64,000 nucleotides of DNA from Cheiracanthium punctorium (GCA_038373885.1 JAWZYV010000091.1:1054001-1118000), one strand, 5' to 3'. Numbered from the stretch's first letter, positions 36,396-47,998 are shown. Numbers and translations are program-made. The notes: generated from the letters alone by a model not told the origin.

Positions 36396-37283
36396 TGTTA
36401 CGAATTTTCGGGGCAACTCGCTGTTTTTAGGTTTAAAATTCGTGTTCTACGCGTTAAATAATAAAATTTTGCATTTTATTGCATCAAAATCGGTTAACTT
36501 GAATGCGAGATGTGGAGTTTAATGTTTTTCTATTGGTTTCTATGGGGTTTTCCAGAAATCTCGAGAAATATTGACGTTAGAACTTCACTAACCTCACTTT
36601 TGGGGACTTACTTTTGGCGCCAAATTTGGTGATATTTCACCAAAAAAGTCGCCAAGCTTGGCGACATTTCGCGCTATTTTTCGAATGGGGCCTTTAAAGT
36701 TGTTTTTTCTGCATTAAAACCACACAATAGCCTAATGATTCAGCTACATTTTTATGACGTAATCAAAAGTCCAGTTTTACGTGGAATCTTCGGGAGATAC
36801 ATTCTTCTAGATGCTCCTTGTAGCTTCTGCGTCACCTATAAATACAGACATAACAGACTCCCCAGTTCAGTGTTCATCGAGCTCTCGTTGAGTGAATTTG
36901 CTGCATTACGCTGCGAATTGTGCTATATTTTGCTTGATTTTCAAAGCTGGTTTTTAAGTGATGTGTGTAAATTATTCATTGCTGAGTCTTGAGGCACAGT
37001 GTACGATTACCCTCGTACGTTTCCACTGAATTCATGCCTGTGGAAGTGTTTTATTTTGTGTGAGAAATACAGCATTTGTGAACGCTTTTGTACTAAGCGG
37101 ACTGTTATCAGCACGTTACTGACTGATTGTGCTTGTGAATTTTGTACAACTGATTATTCGATGAAGTTCTAGAAGCAATAAAGTTTGTGTTCCATCCTGA
37201 CTAGTGGACCCTTTACTAGAACTTTCTACATCAACTGGACTTTAGAAAGACGAACCGAGGAATCAACAGAATATTCTGCAACA
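36396..37283 (+). mobile_element. Solo LTR (Gypsy-like), TSD ATAT
   Basis: Begins TGTTACGAATTTTCGGGGCAAC and ends CTGCAACA, with ATAT on both sides (36392-36395, 37284-37287). It has a TATAAATA box at about 36837, an initiator-like CAGTTCAGTG downstream, and AATAAA at about 37178. The orientation inferred from these is plus. With no internal region or second LTR it is a recombined solo LTR. The palindrome GTCGCCAAGCTTGGCGAC near 36649 also occurs in the HINE-A units. Confidence 0.75.
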
Positions 37284-38363
37284 ATATTTAAGGTCGTCTC
37301 GATAAAAGTCAAATTCTTCCACGTTTGAAATTTCGTTAAAAAGTCGTGAAAAATTATGAGACGTCTAGAAGGCGCTCAAATTTTTCCAGGGGGTGCTGAT
37401 CACCCTTCAGCGCCCCCCTGACTACGGGCCTGCGTAGTTACTAGTTAATTGTGCCTTTTGCAATCCATTAAATGCTATCCAATAATAATAATAATAAACT
37501 CTGTAAATTAATAAAAAAATGTTAACAATTAAACAACAACAACAATTAAATTCAATAAATTAAAAATTTACTGAAAAGTGCATTTTTTTTTTCATTTTAA
37601 ATATATAATTGTAAAGATAAAATTGTAAGGAAATTAAAAGGAAACCGGCAGTTTCGTGTACTCGGAAAAATCCGAAAACCGATTCTACATCAAATAATAT
37701 AGCCAAGAGCGATGCAGCCAACATGCAGCCAAGATCAGCAAAATAATTAACCGTATGTATAGAAATCTGGCCATTGTGATGAGAAATTCTCCCAAAACAA
37801 TGGGTATTTTTTATGATGTAAAATTTAGCGATTGTTAAAAATCAGTCGTTTCTAGAATTTCGTATTTATTTGTAAATTTACAAAAAAAAATTGAAAATCT
37901 TAGGGGGGGCTGAAAGCCGGCTAGGTAGGGCTCAGCCCCCGTAGCCCCCCCCTCTGGTTACGGCCCTGCATGCACACAATATTTTAATTAAAAAAATAAT
38001 CTTACAAATAATCTAAACAAAAAAAAAATCGTTATTCTTTCATTTTTACTTCAAGAGTCTGAATCATTTAATAAACTTGCCGAATATGGCAACCTAGATA
38101 TGTTTATTACTCTTTTTTTCCACTGCGAAGGTTACAATTGCGAAATGGCGGAGAGCAAAAATTTGCCTTTTGCGACACGTTTTTTTATCTATATCACCTA
38201 AAATAGTTCAAATTTCGAAAAAATCGCTCCGAGGTATGTCGGGACCCGTCCTGGAGAACTTCCATACTAAATTTAGTAGGTCTACGATCACCCGTCTTGG
38301 AGCTACGCGAGACACAGACAAACTGACCGACTGACATTTTACAGTTCGCTTTATTTATATAGT

Positions 38364-40289
38364 TTATAGCTATTACTATTTAAATAGTAACTTTTGTAAT
38401 TCAGATATTATTTAGGATGATTAAAGATTATAGGTAGGTAAAACGGAAAAGGGAAGCTTTTGCGGTCCTCTTTTCAATTTATTGAAGCAATATAAAAGTG
38501 TATTTACTTATGATTGTCCGGTGTACATGATCCTGAATGATAATTATGGTAAAAGAAAAAATACGTCTGCCTATCATTTTATCTACCAATAATCTTTATC
38601 AGAAATAATATATAAATTACAAAATCTCTACAAGCGTGTTTCATTCATTAAAAACCAAAATTATTCTTACAAATTTTAATAATGCGTATTTTTACGCTCT
38701 GAATTTCTAATAATATTTTAATAATGTATTTTTAATAACAGATATTTATTGTTTGAGACGCATGTCTAAACAATTAGAAAAACATTGCAGTAGCATCAAT
38801 AGTAAAGCATCGCATATCAGAGAAAGGACCAATAATTGCTGAAAAAGACTGGAAGTTGCAAGCTCTATTAATTTCAATGATGCTATTTAGACGTAGAAAA
38901 TGCATAAAAGACGGAAAGAAATTTAATATGTAACAAATGGTGTATAAATGGACCTTTTTTCTTCATCATTAAACTACATTTTTTTAAACCAGTTAACCTC
39001 AGTTTACCTTACCCGCCTGATTAGTAACTATCATAGCTGTCTTTATTTTTTATTCTTTAAGCTTCAAATTTTACTCCTCTAAAATTAAATTCACTCCTTC
39101 AAAATAAATCAGGCATTATTTTCACTTCTTGAAAAAATTCCTAGCAATATCTCTGTAATAACTATAATTAATTATAAAAAGTATAATCTTGGACTATAGT
39201 ACAAATTAAATTTAAAATAAATAATCGAGAAAAAAAAATCTATATAAAAATGAATAAGTAAATTTTTCTAATAAATGAATTAATTATAGGTATTGATGTG
39301 TAAGACAATCTTTGCACAGCAAAGCTGAACCCGCAATGTTAGAAAACCCGCAATGAAACTTATAGTTGAACCTGCAATGTTAGAATACGATTCCAGCGCC
39401 TTAACAAACAAGCAACAATATGCTCAAGCGAGATTTCGAGTAACTTACATATAAAGTTTCGGTGAAGTGAAGTAAATAAAAAACACACATAAGATGCAAC
39501 AGGTAAGTAGATACGTACGTTGCGACTAAAAATTGTTTTAGTCTTCCTCAGTCAAAGCCCTTCGTCACTAACAACAGAGGGAACTGAAAAGTAATAATAA
39601 TGTATTGTCCGGTGGTGTTACATCCATGGGCGTCGCCAGAAAAATTTCCAGGGTGGGTCAAAATGTGGAAACACTAGCAGTCACTGGGCGGGGGAGGGGG
39701 AAAGAAGTGATAAAATCGATCTGGAACAAAATTATTGGGAGATATAGATTCGTCATGAAAATTTGGATGGCCAATAAATGAAAATTTGGCAGAACTGCTT
39801 TTATCCTCGCCGATAAAATGCGGCCTAGTCTCTAAAGTCCTTTCCCATAAGAAAACGGAATGTGAAGCAGCACCGGCTGAGGTTGACAACCTCTCTCAGC
39901 TGGACTGCTGTGAAATTGTGAACGCAAATGGGAGGTGGTGCACGTAAAATCTGTTCGTGACTCCAACGTCCTCCATGTTCAAACAATACCTCTGGTTTCT
40001 TATCTAGTTTTTGTTCAACTCGACCTAGACCGTAGATTGGAGACCCCGAACTAAATCGGTCTTTCACCCACTGGGGGTTATTAAATTGGAAGCCACTCTC
40101 TTTCGATCATCGCCTTTCTATATGGAGGATCTAGCTCCTTTCTGTGGTTGATTAGTAACAACAACAACGGTAGACTGTATATTAACCTAATAAGCCATGC
40201 TGATTACCCAGATGAAGGACCTGACTTAAGATTTGGTGGCTATTGTCAATTAAATCAAATTAAATTCAGTCAAATAACACCCTTTTTCT
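38364..40289. other. Mostly unrecognised non-coding DNA
   Basis: AT-rich to about 39600. A hAT-like terminus (CATGGGCGTCGCCAGAAAAATTTC) is at 39625-39650, with no partner found. 40095-40170 is the 3' part of the SINE seen at 45119-45390 ('atcatcgcctttctata.ggagg', 'ttagtaacaacaac'). Confidence 0.45.
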
Positions 40290-40480
40290 GTTTTTTTTTT
40301 AAGGCAAAACACATTAGGCCTCCCTGCCACAGGTAGGAATGCCTTGATCAGAGGACATACTAATCGGTTCTAATGTGTATTCACGTGGAGAAAACCGCTC
40401 AAAACTCCTCACCGTTCGATCGACAGAGGTGCGGTAAGCCAGAACTCAAGGGCTCTACCACGATGTTATCGAAGAATAAC
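40290..40480 (-). mobile_element. SINE (shared-core family), degraded
   Basis: On the minus strand the body 'ggagttttgagcggttttctccacgtgaatacacattagaaccgattagtatgtcctctgatcaaggcattcc' aligns with the core of the 11506-11742 SINE. The head (around 40430-40475) is worn. Confidence 0.55.
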
Positions 40481-41364
40481 AGTGACGGATAGTTCTCTCT
40501 CCCGGATAATACCCGTGACCCTCCATTTGGTTCAAGCGCGATGAGTGTCGAATAAAAGAGTATTTTTGTACCTGCTAGGTCAATCTCGACACCGATCTCG
40601 ACAAATATCGTAGGGACCGATCAACCAATCAAAACGCCCGGATTTCTGTCCTTTTTCTTAAACAAATGCATTGTCGTCAGAATTTCCGAGGGATAGGGAG
40701 AAATCGATCAAAGAAGGAGTGTGATTTTTAACAGGGAGGGTGAGTCAGTCTTGCCAGGGAAAGGGTTTCTTTTTTGGGAGTGCTTAACACTCCATACAAT
40801 AATACACCCATCCATCTTCTACTCTTCGTTATCGGAATCCAAGTTTTCGCCTTCATCTGACGTGTCGGGAAAAAAAAAAAACTGCATTATTTCTGATAGT
40901 GAATACGACATCGGAACGTTTCCGACACCTTCGGAATAAGTCACATCTGATATTTATCGGATTGTAACGTCATGAAAAGAGAAGGCTTAATTTAGGCGGT
41001 AGGGAAAGCTTCCCAATACTTCGTGGTAGAGCCCCTGGACTTTTCCACATAAGCCATCTACCAGTGTCCACTATTTTATTCAGTCGACCATTGGTAGCTC
41101 TTTATTTTACTTAAAAAAATTTTACAAAACAAAGCAACAAAATTATATAATTATACTACATTTCTTGTAAACTTTTATCCATTTTTTATGATAAGTGATA
41201 GGACAACATATCCCCCTCCCCCCTAAAAAAAGTGATATCAGTTAATCTATCAGTTAATCCATTAGCACTTCCATGAAGAAGTGGGAAGCAGAACAGGACA
41301 AAAAACAAGGTGACGCAAAATCGGTACATAATATGTTAGAGTGAATAAATTACATAATGTTATA
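40481..41364. other. No gene recognised
   Basis: Moderately GC-balanced non-coding sequence with no conserved ORF or paired TIR seen. Confidence 0.4.
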
Positions 41365-41634
41365 CACGCTTAATTCAAACGAGCGAAATTCGATCAGTCG
41401 GAGCGAATTTTCGGTCCTTTCCGTACTTGAAAGTGCACTTCTCCTTTAGGAGCGTTTTCCGATCACTGAGCGGAGCAAAATTTTCGGGGCGAACGTTATG
41501 CGGAAAAGGAGTACTTAAAGAGCATTTTTGCGTTAATACTGTGGCGTGGGTTTCGATGTAGAAAGGTCGAAACCGACAATTTTTTCTTTCACTCCCCCTT
41601 TGATAGTTATTTTCGTTCCTTTGAATTAAGCATG
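41365..41634. mobile_element. MITE, TA TSD (Tc1/mariner-like)
   Basis: Left CACGCTTAATTCAAACGAGCGAAA and right, reversed, CATGCTTAATTCAAAGGAACGAAA, flanked by TA at 41363-41364 and 41635-41636. 270 bp, non-coding. Confidence 0.7.
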
Positions 41635-41714
41635 TACTGCATTACTTTAAAACATATTCGGTAATCGGTACATTATACGAAAAAAAAGTAATTTTAGTCT
41701 GTTCTTGCGTTATG

Positions 41715-41930
41715 CATGGGCCCCAGTATGGCTGAGTGTATATAAACACTGAGAATGGTAGATGGCTGAAGTGTGAAGGTTCCAGGTTCTGGCCAATCGC
41801 GCGACCATAGGTCTAACGGCTACGTTTTAAGCGGTTTTCTCCAGAAGTTGAATAAGCGTAAGAACCCCTTAAAAAGTCCTCCGCCTAAAGCACCGCTCCT
41901 TAGTCAAATAGCCCTAGAGAACCTTTGATT
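41715..41930 (+). mobile_element. tRNA-derived SINE, shared-core family
   Basis: Head 'atggctgagtgtatataaacactgagaatggtagatggctgaagtgtgaaggttccaggttctgg', core 'gcggttttctccagaagttgaataagcgtaagaaccccttaaaaagtcctcc', tail 'tagtcaaatagccctag'. It matches the 11506-11742 element in order and spacing. Confidence 0.75.
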
Positions 41931-42600
41931 AATAAACCGTGCAATACAGTACTTGCATTGTGTATGCTCGTGCAGCGTACCTCTCCCCGAATTTGCACTC
42001 TAGGGGAATTCCCCGAATTTCGATTAAAAATAAAATAAACCTTCATTTATAGAGAAATACAGGTACAATGGGGATCAAAAGTAGCGTTTATAATATTGGG
42101 ATGTTCAAATTAGATGGTATTCAGAATGCACAGAGTTCATCTTATGTTAAGCCTACGAAGTTTCGCTGGGAACGCCGGAATGTGTTCATAATATCAGGGT
42201 GTTCACATCAGAGAGCTTTCACTGTATACTAGTTAAATAAACTAATTGTAACGTGAAATGATAAAATGATGATTCAGGCGAAGAATAAAACTGTTAAGTT
42301 AAAAATGTAGAAGTTAATTTTAAAAGCAAATAAGATTACAATTGCACAAAAAAAGTTATTTAAAGAAATATTGGTCAAATGATGTAAGGAGTTTTAGATA
42401 ATTTAACAGTTGTTGTTTGAAAGTTTAATTTGCGTGATGCACAGTAAAAATATACGCAGTTAGGTAGATACGTTTGATGATTGCTTGCACGCTACCCTCT
42501 TTTTCTACCATCACAGAACATGCGTCATAACCTTCACTGTAAAATAAAAAATAAAAAAAAAATTAATTTCGTGAAAACGCTGAAAATGTACTGGCTACTG
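41931..42600. other. No gene recognised
   Basis: Non-coding spacer. A pair of similar phrases ('aatattgggatgttca' near 42100 and 'aatatcagggtgttcaca' near 42200) hints at an old repeat, but nothing can be defined. Confidence 0.35.
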
Positions 42601-42625
42601 GGACGCCATTACTATTTCCGTATAT

Positions 42626-43036
42626 TTACGGAATTTTATTCCTGTAAATTCTACTAAAAATTTTGTACCAGTGAGACGCTGGCCCTTGATATACAGAAAT
42701 TATCCTGTATTCAAATATAAACGAGGAGTTTCCGTAAAATTTTACGGAACGTCTCCAGTAATTGTACGGTTGTTTGTTAGAGTGTTGCTCTATTAGTTTT
42801 TCCATGTTCGGTCTGATATGGAAACACTTTTCTGTAACGGAATGAGCAAGCGCTTTTCCATAAAATTCCTGTAGGACTGAGAAGCCTAGAAATTCTTTAA
42901 TTATCAGGAGTGCTAATTTCCCAAAATATACACAAAGGAATAATTGTTCTTTCGCAGCAATATCGGCAGTCTCATCTGCTAGAATGAAGAATGTTGTATG
43001 CAGTAGAATTGTTAATGTCGTTAATACATTGACCAA
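42626..43036 (-). pseudogene. hAT transposase fragment (DUF4371 region)
   Basis: A 136-residue minus-strand frame. Residues 18-45 read ILADETADIAAKEQLFLCV, close to the ILADETTDxSxxEQMxLCVRY motif around the first catalytic Asp of DUF4371/ZMYM1-like hAT transposases. EFLGF and GKALAHSV follow in the expected order. The rest (from about residue 75) is not recognisable. No hAT termini were paired around it, so it is a fragment. Confidence 0.65.
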
Positions 43037-43189
43037 TGCTTTTGAAATAAATCATAAATTTTATTTGCAGAATCGCGTGCAATTGAAAAACATGAAGTGG
43101 CATGGGAATTTCGTCGGTTTTACGCCAAAATAAAAAGCATAAGAAAGAATTAAATCAAATATGTTTCTTGAAGTTCATAAATTTTCAAA

Positions 43190-44185
43190 TCCTACTAATA
43201 TTATAAATGTGCATGTTCGTATGTTCGGATGTTTGTAACTCAATCATGCAAAAACGGCTGAATGGATTTGGATAAAATTTGGAATGAAGATAGCTTATAC
43301 CCTGGATTAACAAGGCAACCTTTCATGCATATAGCATAAATAGTTCTTTTACAGAGAGATTCAAAATAATTCTAATACATTACACTCTATGCAAGGCCGT
43401 AGCAAAGAGGGGGATCATGGGGGTTTGATCCCCTCCCGAAATTTTTGTCAATGCATTGGTAGTTTTTTATTTGCGTTGATTCTGAAGATCAATTAAATTT
43501 GAAAGAACTTTAGCGCTACCTATACCTTCCCGAACTTCAATTATAGTGCTACATATGCCCCTCCGAAATTTTTTTCTGGCTACGGCCTTGGCTCTATGGG
43601 TACATAAAAAGCTACACTATTCATGAGTATTATAGGCTACCTTTTATGGATATAGCATAAATTGTTCTTTTACAAAGACACTCAAAATGATTCTAATCAT
43701 TACGCTCTATGGGCATTTCTTTAACTACTGAACCGATTCTAAAACTTTTTTTCACTAATAGAAAGCTGCACTATTCATGAGTATTATAGGCTACTTTTCA
43801 TGGATATAGCATAAATTGTTCTTTTACAGAGACACTCAAAATGATTCTAATCATTACGCTCTATGGGCATTTCTTTAACTACTGAACCGATTCTAAAACT
43901 CTTTTTCACTAATAGAAAGCTGCACTACTCCTGAGTATTACAGGATACCTTTCATGCATATAGCATAAATAATTCTTTTACAAGGATACTCAAAAAAAGT
44001 CTAATACATTAAGCTACATGGATATCTCTGTAACTACAGAAACGAGTTTAAAGATTTTTTACGGTCATTTTGGTCTATAGTGCTAGTGTCATCAAAATAT
44101 TTCTTTTTTGTTATTCACACATGCTTCATTTCTCTCTGGACCTAATTCTAAAGCCGACGCGGACGAAGTCTTGGGTAGAATCTAG
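43190..44185 (+). mobile_element. Helitron (family 3) with ~158-bp tandem units
   Basis: 5' TCCTACTAATATTATAAATG; 3' 'gccgacgcggacgaagtcttgggtagaatCTAG' followed by T, a typical Helitron 3' end. The interior has tandem units with 'gagtattataggctacc', 'ctcaaaatgattctaatcattacgctctatggg' and 'ctactgaaccgattctaaaac'. It is non-autonomous and interrupted at 43392-43590 by a hAT MITE. Confidence 0.8.
43392..43590. mobile_element. hAT MITE in the Helitron
   Basis: Perfect 12-bp TIR CAAGGCCGTAGC. Flanks ACTCTATG (43384-43391) and GCTCTATG (43591-43598) match at 7 of 8. 199 bp. The uninterrupted tandem unit has GCTCTATGGG at this point, which shows the empty site. Confidence 0.85.
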
Positions 44186-44910
44186 TTTGTTGATAATCAA
44201 TAGAAAGAAAATAAAAACTTAGTTCTTTAAATACGCTTGACAAGTAAATTATGCAATGTAAAAATAAAACTATAGAACTATGTGGGTCAAATAAACTGAT
44301 AAGAAACTTGAAATGATAAAAGTACAATTCAGGTGAAGAATATATCTTAAATATTAATGTTAAAACAAGCAAGATTACAAGGTAAAATATGAAAATGTTC
44401 TGATTTTCTGTAAAGATGCCACGCATGTGTTGAAACCTGCGACGGATTAGTGCAATTTTGTTTGTGCGTATGTGTGTATGTGGGAGGGTGGGTGGATGGA
44501 GATTAGTTGGAAGATTTACATACACAAGCACATCCATTTTACGCAAGTAAAATAGGGTTTTTTAAATTGATTTTTTTTAACGAGAGGCCGGTCGCCTCTT
44601 ACGTCCCTCCCCTTTAATTCGTCCTTGGTTGAAACATGCTAGAAATTAGGAAAATAATTTTTTTTTCACAGAAATTTTACAGCGAATTGTTGCAGTATGT
44701 TAAAATACATAAATTACTTTACTTCCCGAAAAGGGGCAGGTGACATTTTTTGTAATGATGCCTAATTTTTTTTAAAAGAAGGTCACATTTTCCTTCCGTC
44801 CTAATGTTTTTTCTGTTCCGGTGAAGTGGTTCCTAAGGAAATATTCGTTTTTCTCGACTATCGCAGTTTACCATTTTCCGCGTAGCATATATTCGCGATG
44901 TTTTGTTTTC

Positions 44911-44963
44911 ATACTAATACTATAAATGGGAAAGTTTGTATGGTTCTTAATTCTTTCACGCAG
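44911..44963 (+). mobile_element. Helitron 5' fragment followed by a hAT-like end
   Basis: TCATACTAATACTATAAATGGGAAAG resembles the family-3 5' end. At 44964 it meets CAGTGGCGTAGCG..GGGGGG, a hAT-like terminus. The other hAT end was not found. Confidence 0.5.
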
Positions 44964-45118
44964 TGGCGTAGCGTAGGGGGGAGCGTCCACCTGCGGATTG
45001 ACAGGGGAAAACACGTGGGCGCGCAGGGAGAAATGCATTAGAAGATGGGTTCATGGAGAAAAGGACTTCGACGTTTTTACGCAAGGGATGCATGGCTTTG
45101 TATTAATCGTGCGGTCTC

Positions 45119-45390
45119 AGGCCGTGGTAGCCCAGTGGTTAAGGCGTTGGACTCATAACCGGGAGGTTGTGAGTTCGATACCGGCGTACCACTAAAGACC
45201 ACCGTGTACATGCGGTGTACGTGCACGCTAAATCCGTGGTTCCGAAAGTCCTCTCGGCGGTCGCTAGCAGTTTCCGAGGAGTGCCAATATTCAGAAGCCC
45301 ATTCCGCTCATCGCCTTTCTATACGGAGGGATCTCGCACCGCTCCGCGGTTGACAGATGGCATTAGTAACAACAAAACAAAACTGATGTG
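45119..45390 (+). mobile_element. tRNA-derived SINE (CAT-anticodon-like head)
   Basis: The head 'tggtagcccagtggttaaggcgttggactcataaccgggaggttgtgagttcgataccgg' has A-box and B-box promoter motifs and a clear anticodon-like arm. The body has 'accgtgtacatgcggtgtacgtgcacg' and 'cctctcggcggtcgctagcag', and a tail (acaacaaaacaaaac). Body pieces recur at 40095-40170 and 61878-62120. Confidence 0.8.
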
Positions 45391-45785
45391 TGCTATTAGG
45401 GATTACAAAATAATGCTATCTATCGAAAACTGTGTCGGTAGCTTTTATAGTTCTAGAGGAGCACTCAAAAGGTTTCCAATACACAAAAGCTTACGGCAGT
45501 TTAAAGGCATGCTTAATCTTAATCTAATCATATTTAAAGAATAGCAGTAATATTTATACTTTTACAGGGTTTCGCAAAATTACATTAACAATTGATACCG
45601 TTACCAACACCTCTGCACTGAGCTTAGAAATCTTTTCTTGAGATCGCTGAAAAAACCACCAGGGTTTGGAGTAATTTCACGGTGAACAACTGCTCGTGCT
45701 CGCAAATATATACGTTTATTTCACTATCATAGGAAATTTGCAGCATTGAAATATCGAAATGATTTTTATGTTTGTCCTTTCATAA

Positions 45786-45855
45786 TCCTACTAATATATA
45801 GATGTTAACGTTTGCACGAATGTTTATTACTCTTTCACGCTGAAACGGTTTGACG
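45786..45855 (+). mobile_element. Helitron (family 3), 5' part, cut by hAT-6
   Basis: TCCTACTAATATATAGATG to GTTTGACG. It resumes at 50589 with 'gtttgacggatttggatgaaatttgg' and can be followed to about 50820. Helitrons of this type carry exactly this 'cacgc.gaaacggtttgacggatttggatgaaatttgg' run. Confidence 0.7.
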
Positions 45856-46199
45856 CACGGACGTACCTATAGCTTTCACATGGGGGGGGGGATCCAGTGA
45901 GTGCGGCTATAAGGGAACCCTTTTTGGCCGTCCTTCGACTAAAAAGAGGCCCCCTGGAATGGCCCTTCTGAAGTTTTTGGAAGGGGGCCCTGAATTTTAG
46001 GGGGCAATTCGCTCTCCCCCTTAAAATTCAGATATCACCCATTTGAAAATAGTATTTTCTATAATAGGAAGCATTTTGTCCCCCAATTTACGCCAGTGGC
46101 ACCCGGTCAACAGTTTCACAGGGGACCCTAAACCGAACTACCTTTTTATTTTTTATTTTATCTCACAGAATGAAAATTTCAAAGATTTCGTTAAATTAT

Positions 46200-46441
46200 G
46201 CTTCACCATGGCACAGTCGTTATGTCACTGAAAATGATAGACGGCCGATGTGTGAAGGTCCTCTGTCCGGGTCGCATCGCGCGGCTGTCGATCTAACGGT
46301 TTGGAGTTTTGGTCGGTTTTTCTCCAGTTGTAATGTGAATACCCGATACAACCCCTTAGAAAGTCCCCCTGCCAAGGCATCCCCCCATCCTTGGCAGATC
46401 GCCCAAGCGTAGCGTTGCCATGATCACACAAACAAACATCT
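46200..46441 (+). mobile_element. tRNA-derived SINE, 9-bp TSD
   Basis: TTAAATTAT at 46191-46199 and 46442-46450. Head 'caccatggcacagtcgttatgtcactgaaaatgatagacggccgatgtgtgaaggtcc', shared core 'ggagttttggtcggtttttctccag...ccttagaaagtccccctgcc', tail 'tgccatgatcacacaaacaaac'. Confidence 0.88.
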
Positions 46442-46871
46442 TTAAATTATATAACTTGATTGATAGTTTTATTACAACTCTGCACCTCTGAGAACTAAAA
46501 CATCGGTCTTTCTACGTACAGTGTTCTTTGACAGTATACCACAGTTACATTCAAATGCCATTTATTTCATCTTTCCCGTGGAAGGAGAGAAATATCGAAC
46601 TGGACGACTCACAGACGCAGCTATGGCTTCCAGATGGGGGTGTCCCAAACCAGGAGGGTGATTATATCCTACCCCATCACCACCACCACACCCTGAAATT
46701 TCCGGACTGAATAGTCTGATTTTCCAAAATGTACTTACGTTTTTTTCACTCTAATCACTTTTCTTGAACTACGATAAAATCGATTCACATTTTCTTTTAG
46801 CGGGCACTCACTGCGTTTACACTCAAAGAAGGAACTAGACTGAAAAAGTAAATGCGTATTCGCTTCAAAAC

Positions 46872-47525
46872 CAGTGTTGTAGTCCTAAGAAAAAAAGTGG
46901 GGGGACGCTCATTTTTGACGAAATTTAACCTAAACTTGGATTCATTAAATAATGTAATTATTCCTTAAACAACCAATAAAACTAATTTAACCATCATATG
47001 TTTATTAATTCATTAAAATGAACTCATTGTTAAATTATTGATTACTTGTTAATAATCTAAACTAAGTCTTTTTGATCAACCGTGTAAGCTACTTAATTTG
47101 TTGTTGCGAACATGTATATCGGATTTGTGTGCTTGGCTCGAATCCCTCTTATAAATCCTCGTCAGAAGAACAGCACAAGGGGGTTGCCCTCCATGGGGGT
47201 CTTTCTAAGGGGTCATAACCCGTATTTACGCAAAGTTTCGGAGAGAACCACGGAAAACTCCGAACGGTTAGGTCGACGGGCGCACAATGGGACCCAAACC
47301 CGGGGCCTTCACACTTCGCCCGTCTATCATTTCCACTAACATAACCACTGTGCCATGGTGAGATAACAATCCAATGTCAAAATGGCAGAATTTCTTCACA
47401 GAATTTTTAAAAAGACCTTGTAAATGAGCGTCCCCCCTGAGAATAAAAAGCGGGGGGACGTATGGGCTGAAGTGAAAAAGTAGGAGGACGGCGTCCCCCC
47501 GCGTCCCCCTTCGACTACACCACTG
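46872..47525. mobile_element. Non-autonomous hAT, TSD TTCAAAAC
   Basis: CAGTGTTGTAGTC and, reversed, CAGTGGTGTAGTC, with perfect TTCAAAAC at 46864-46871 and 47526-47533. GGGGGGACG-type runs lie near both ends. 654 bp including a nested SINE. Confidence 0.88.
47165..47366 (-). mobile_element. tRNA-derived SINE nested in the hAT
   Basis: On the minus strand: 'tctcaccatggcacagtggttatgttagtggaaatgatagacgggcgaagtgtgaaggccccgggtttgggtccc', then the shared core with 'gtggttctctccgaaactttgcgtaaatacgggttatgaccccttagaaagacc'. No TSD was checked. Confidence 0.82.
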
Positions 47526-47998
47526 TTCAAAACTCTGTGGTATGGACTAACTATTGTGATCCTTTTCTCAGAATAGAGAAAGGAGGCGTCTATGGAATAG
47601 ATACAACGGGCGAATTAGGCAATAAATTCGTTGTCTAGTGGACAACAGTATGGGGCTATAAATTTCTTTCTCCTCCACCAGCTTGCAAACTTCCTAGTGT
47701 CTTGGAATTCGATAGCACTTGCATTGTCTGTGCGTGCTTTACAATAGTGTAAGATAGGAAGGAAGCTTTTTATGTTAAGAGTTTCTATTCAATGCTTCTA
47801 GCTAACCAAAGCCCACACCTATCTTTTTTTTTCTCGTTGATGTGTGAGAATCGCAATTAAAAGTGAAAAATTATGTTTCTCTGGACAGCTAATTTTCACC
47901 TATACTATGCTCTGAATAAATACTGCTCAGCTATACGAATATAATAATACCTAATACAGACAAATTTAATTACATTTTTAGCTATGATGAGTAGCTGT

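Larger units (their letters stand above)
33470..37432. mobile_element. hAT-5, nested in hAT-4, TSD CGTAGTTA
   Basis: Ends CAGGGCCGTAGCTAG and, reversed, CAGGCCCGTAGTCAG, with a perfect 8-bp TSD at 33462-33469 and 37433-37440. It includes a minus-strand hAT C-terminal domain remnant (36098-36300), a TIR element (33779-35665) and a solo LTR (36396-37283). Confidence 0.87.
33176..37968. mobile_element. hAT-4, inserted in the Helitron
   Basis: Perfect 15-bp TIR CAGGGCCGTAACCAG at both ends. Flanks AATGCACA (33168-33175) and CATGCACA (37969-37976) match at 7 of 8. G/C-rich runs lie near both termini. It contains hAT-5 at 33470-37432. No transposase of its own is seen, and short TAA/CAA repeats lie near 37485-37545. 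Confidence 0.82.
32111..38363 (-). mobile_element. Helitron (family 1), minus strand, split by nested hATs
   Basis: On the minus strand the 5' end is ACTATATAAATAAAGCG at 38363 (TC worn to AC), with GTCTGTGTCTCGCGTAGCTCC at 38290-38325. The 3' end 'ttgccggaggcggTTAG' at 32111 corresponds to GGCGGCTAG at 58689. The body (32111-33175 plus 37977-38363) aligns with 57421-58689. The middle is hAT-4. Confidence 0.8.

Noticed and set aside
36735..36992. 85-residue ORF as a host exon
   Set aside because: It lies inside the solo LTR across its promoter region, and no domain is visible.
44148..44546. 132-residue minus-strand ORF
   Set aside because: Spans the end of a Helitron and spacer, low complexity, no motifs.
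45119..45195. Possible functional tRNA gene
   Set aside because: The acceptor stem does not pair properly and the unit continues into a SINE body found elsewhere in the window.
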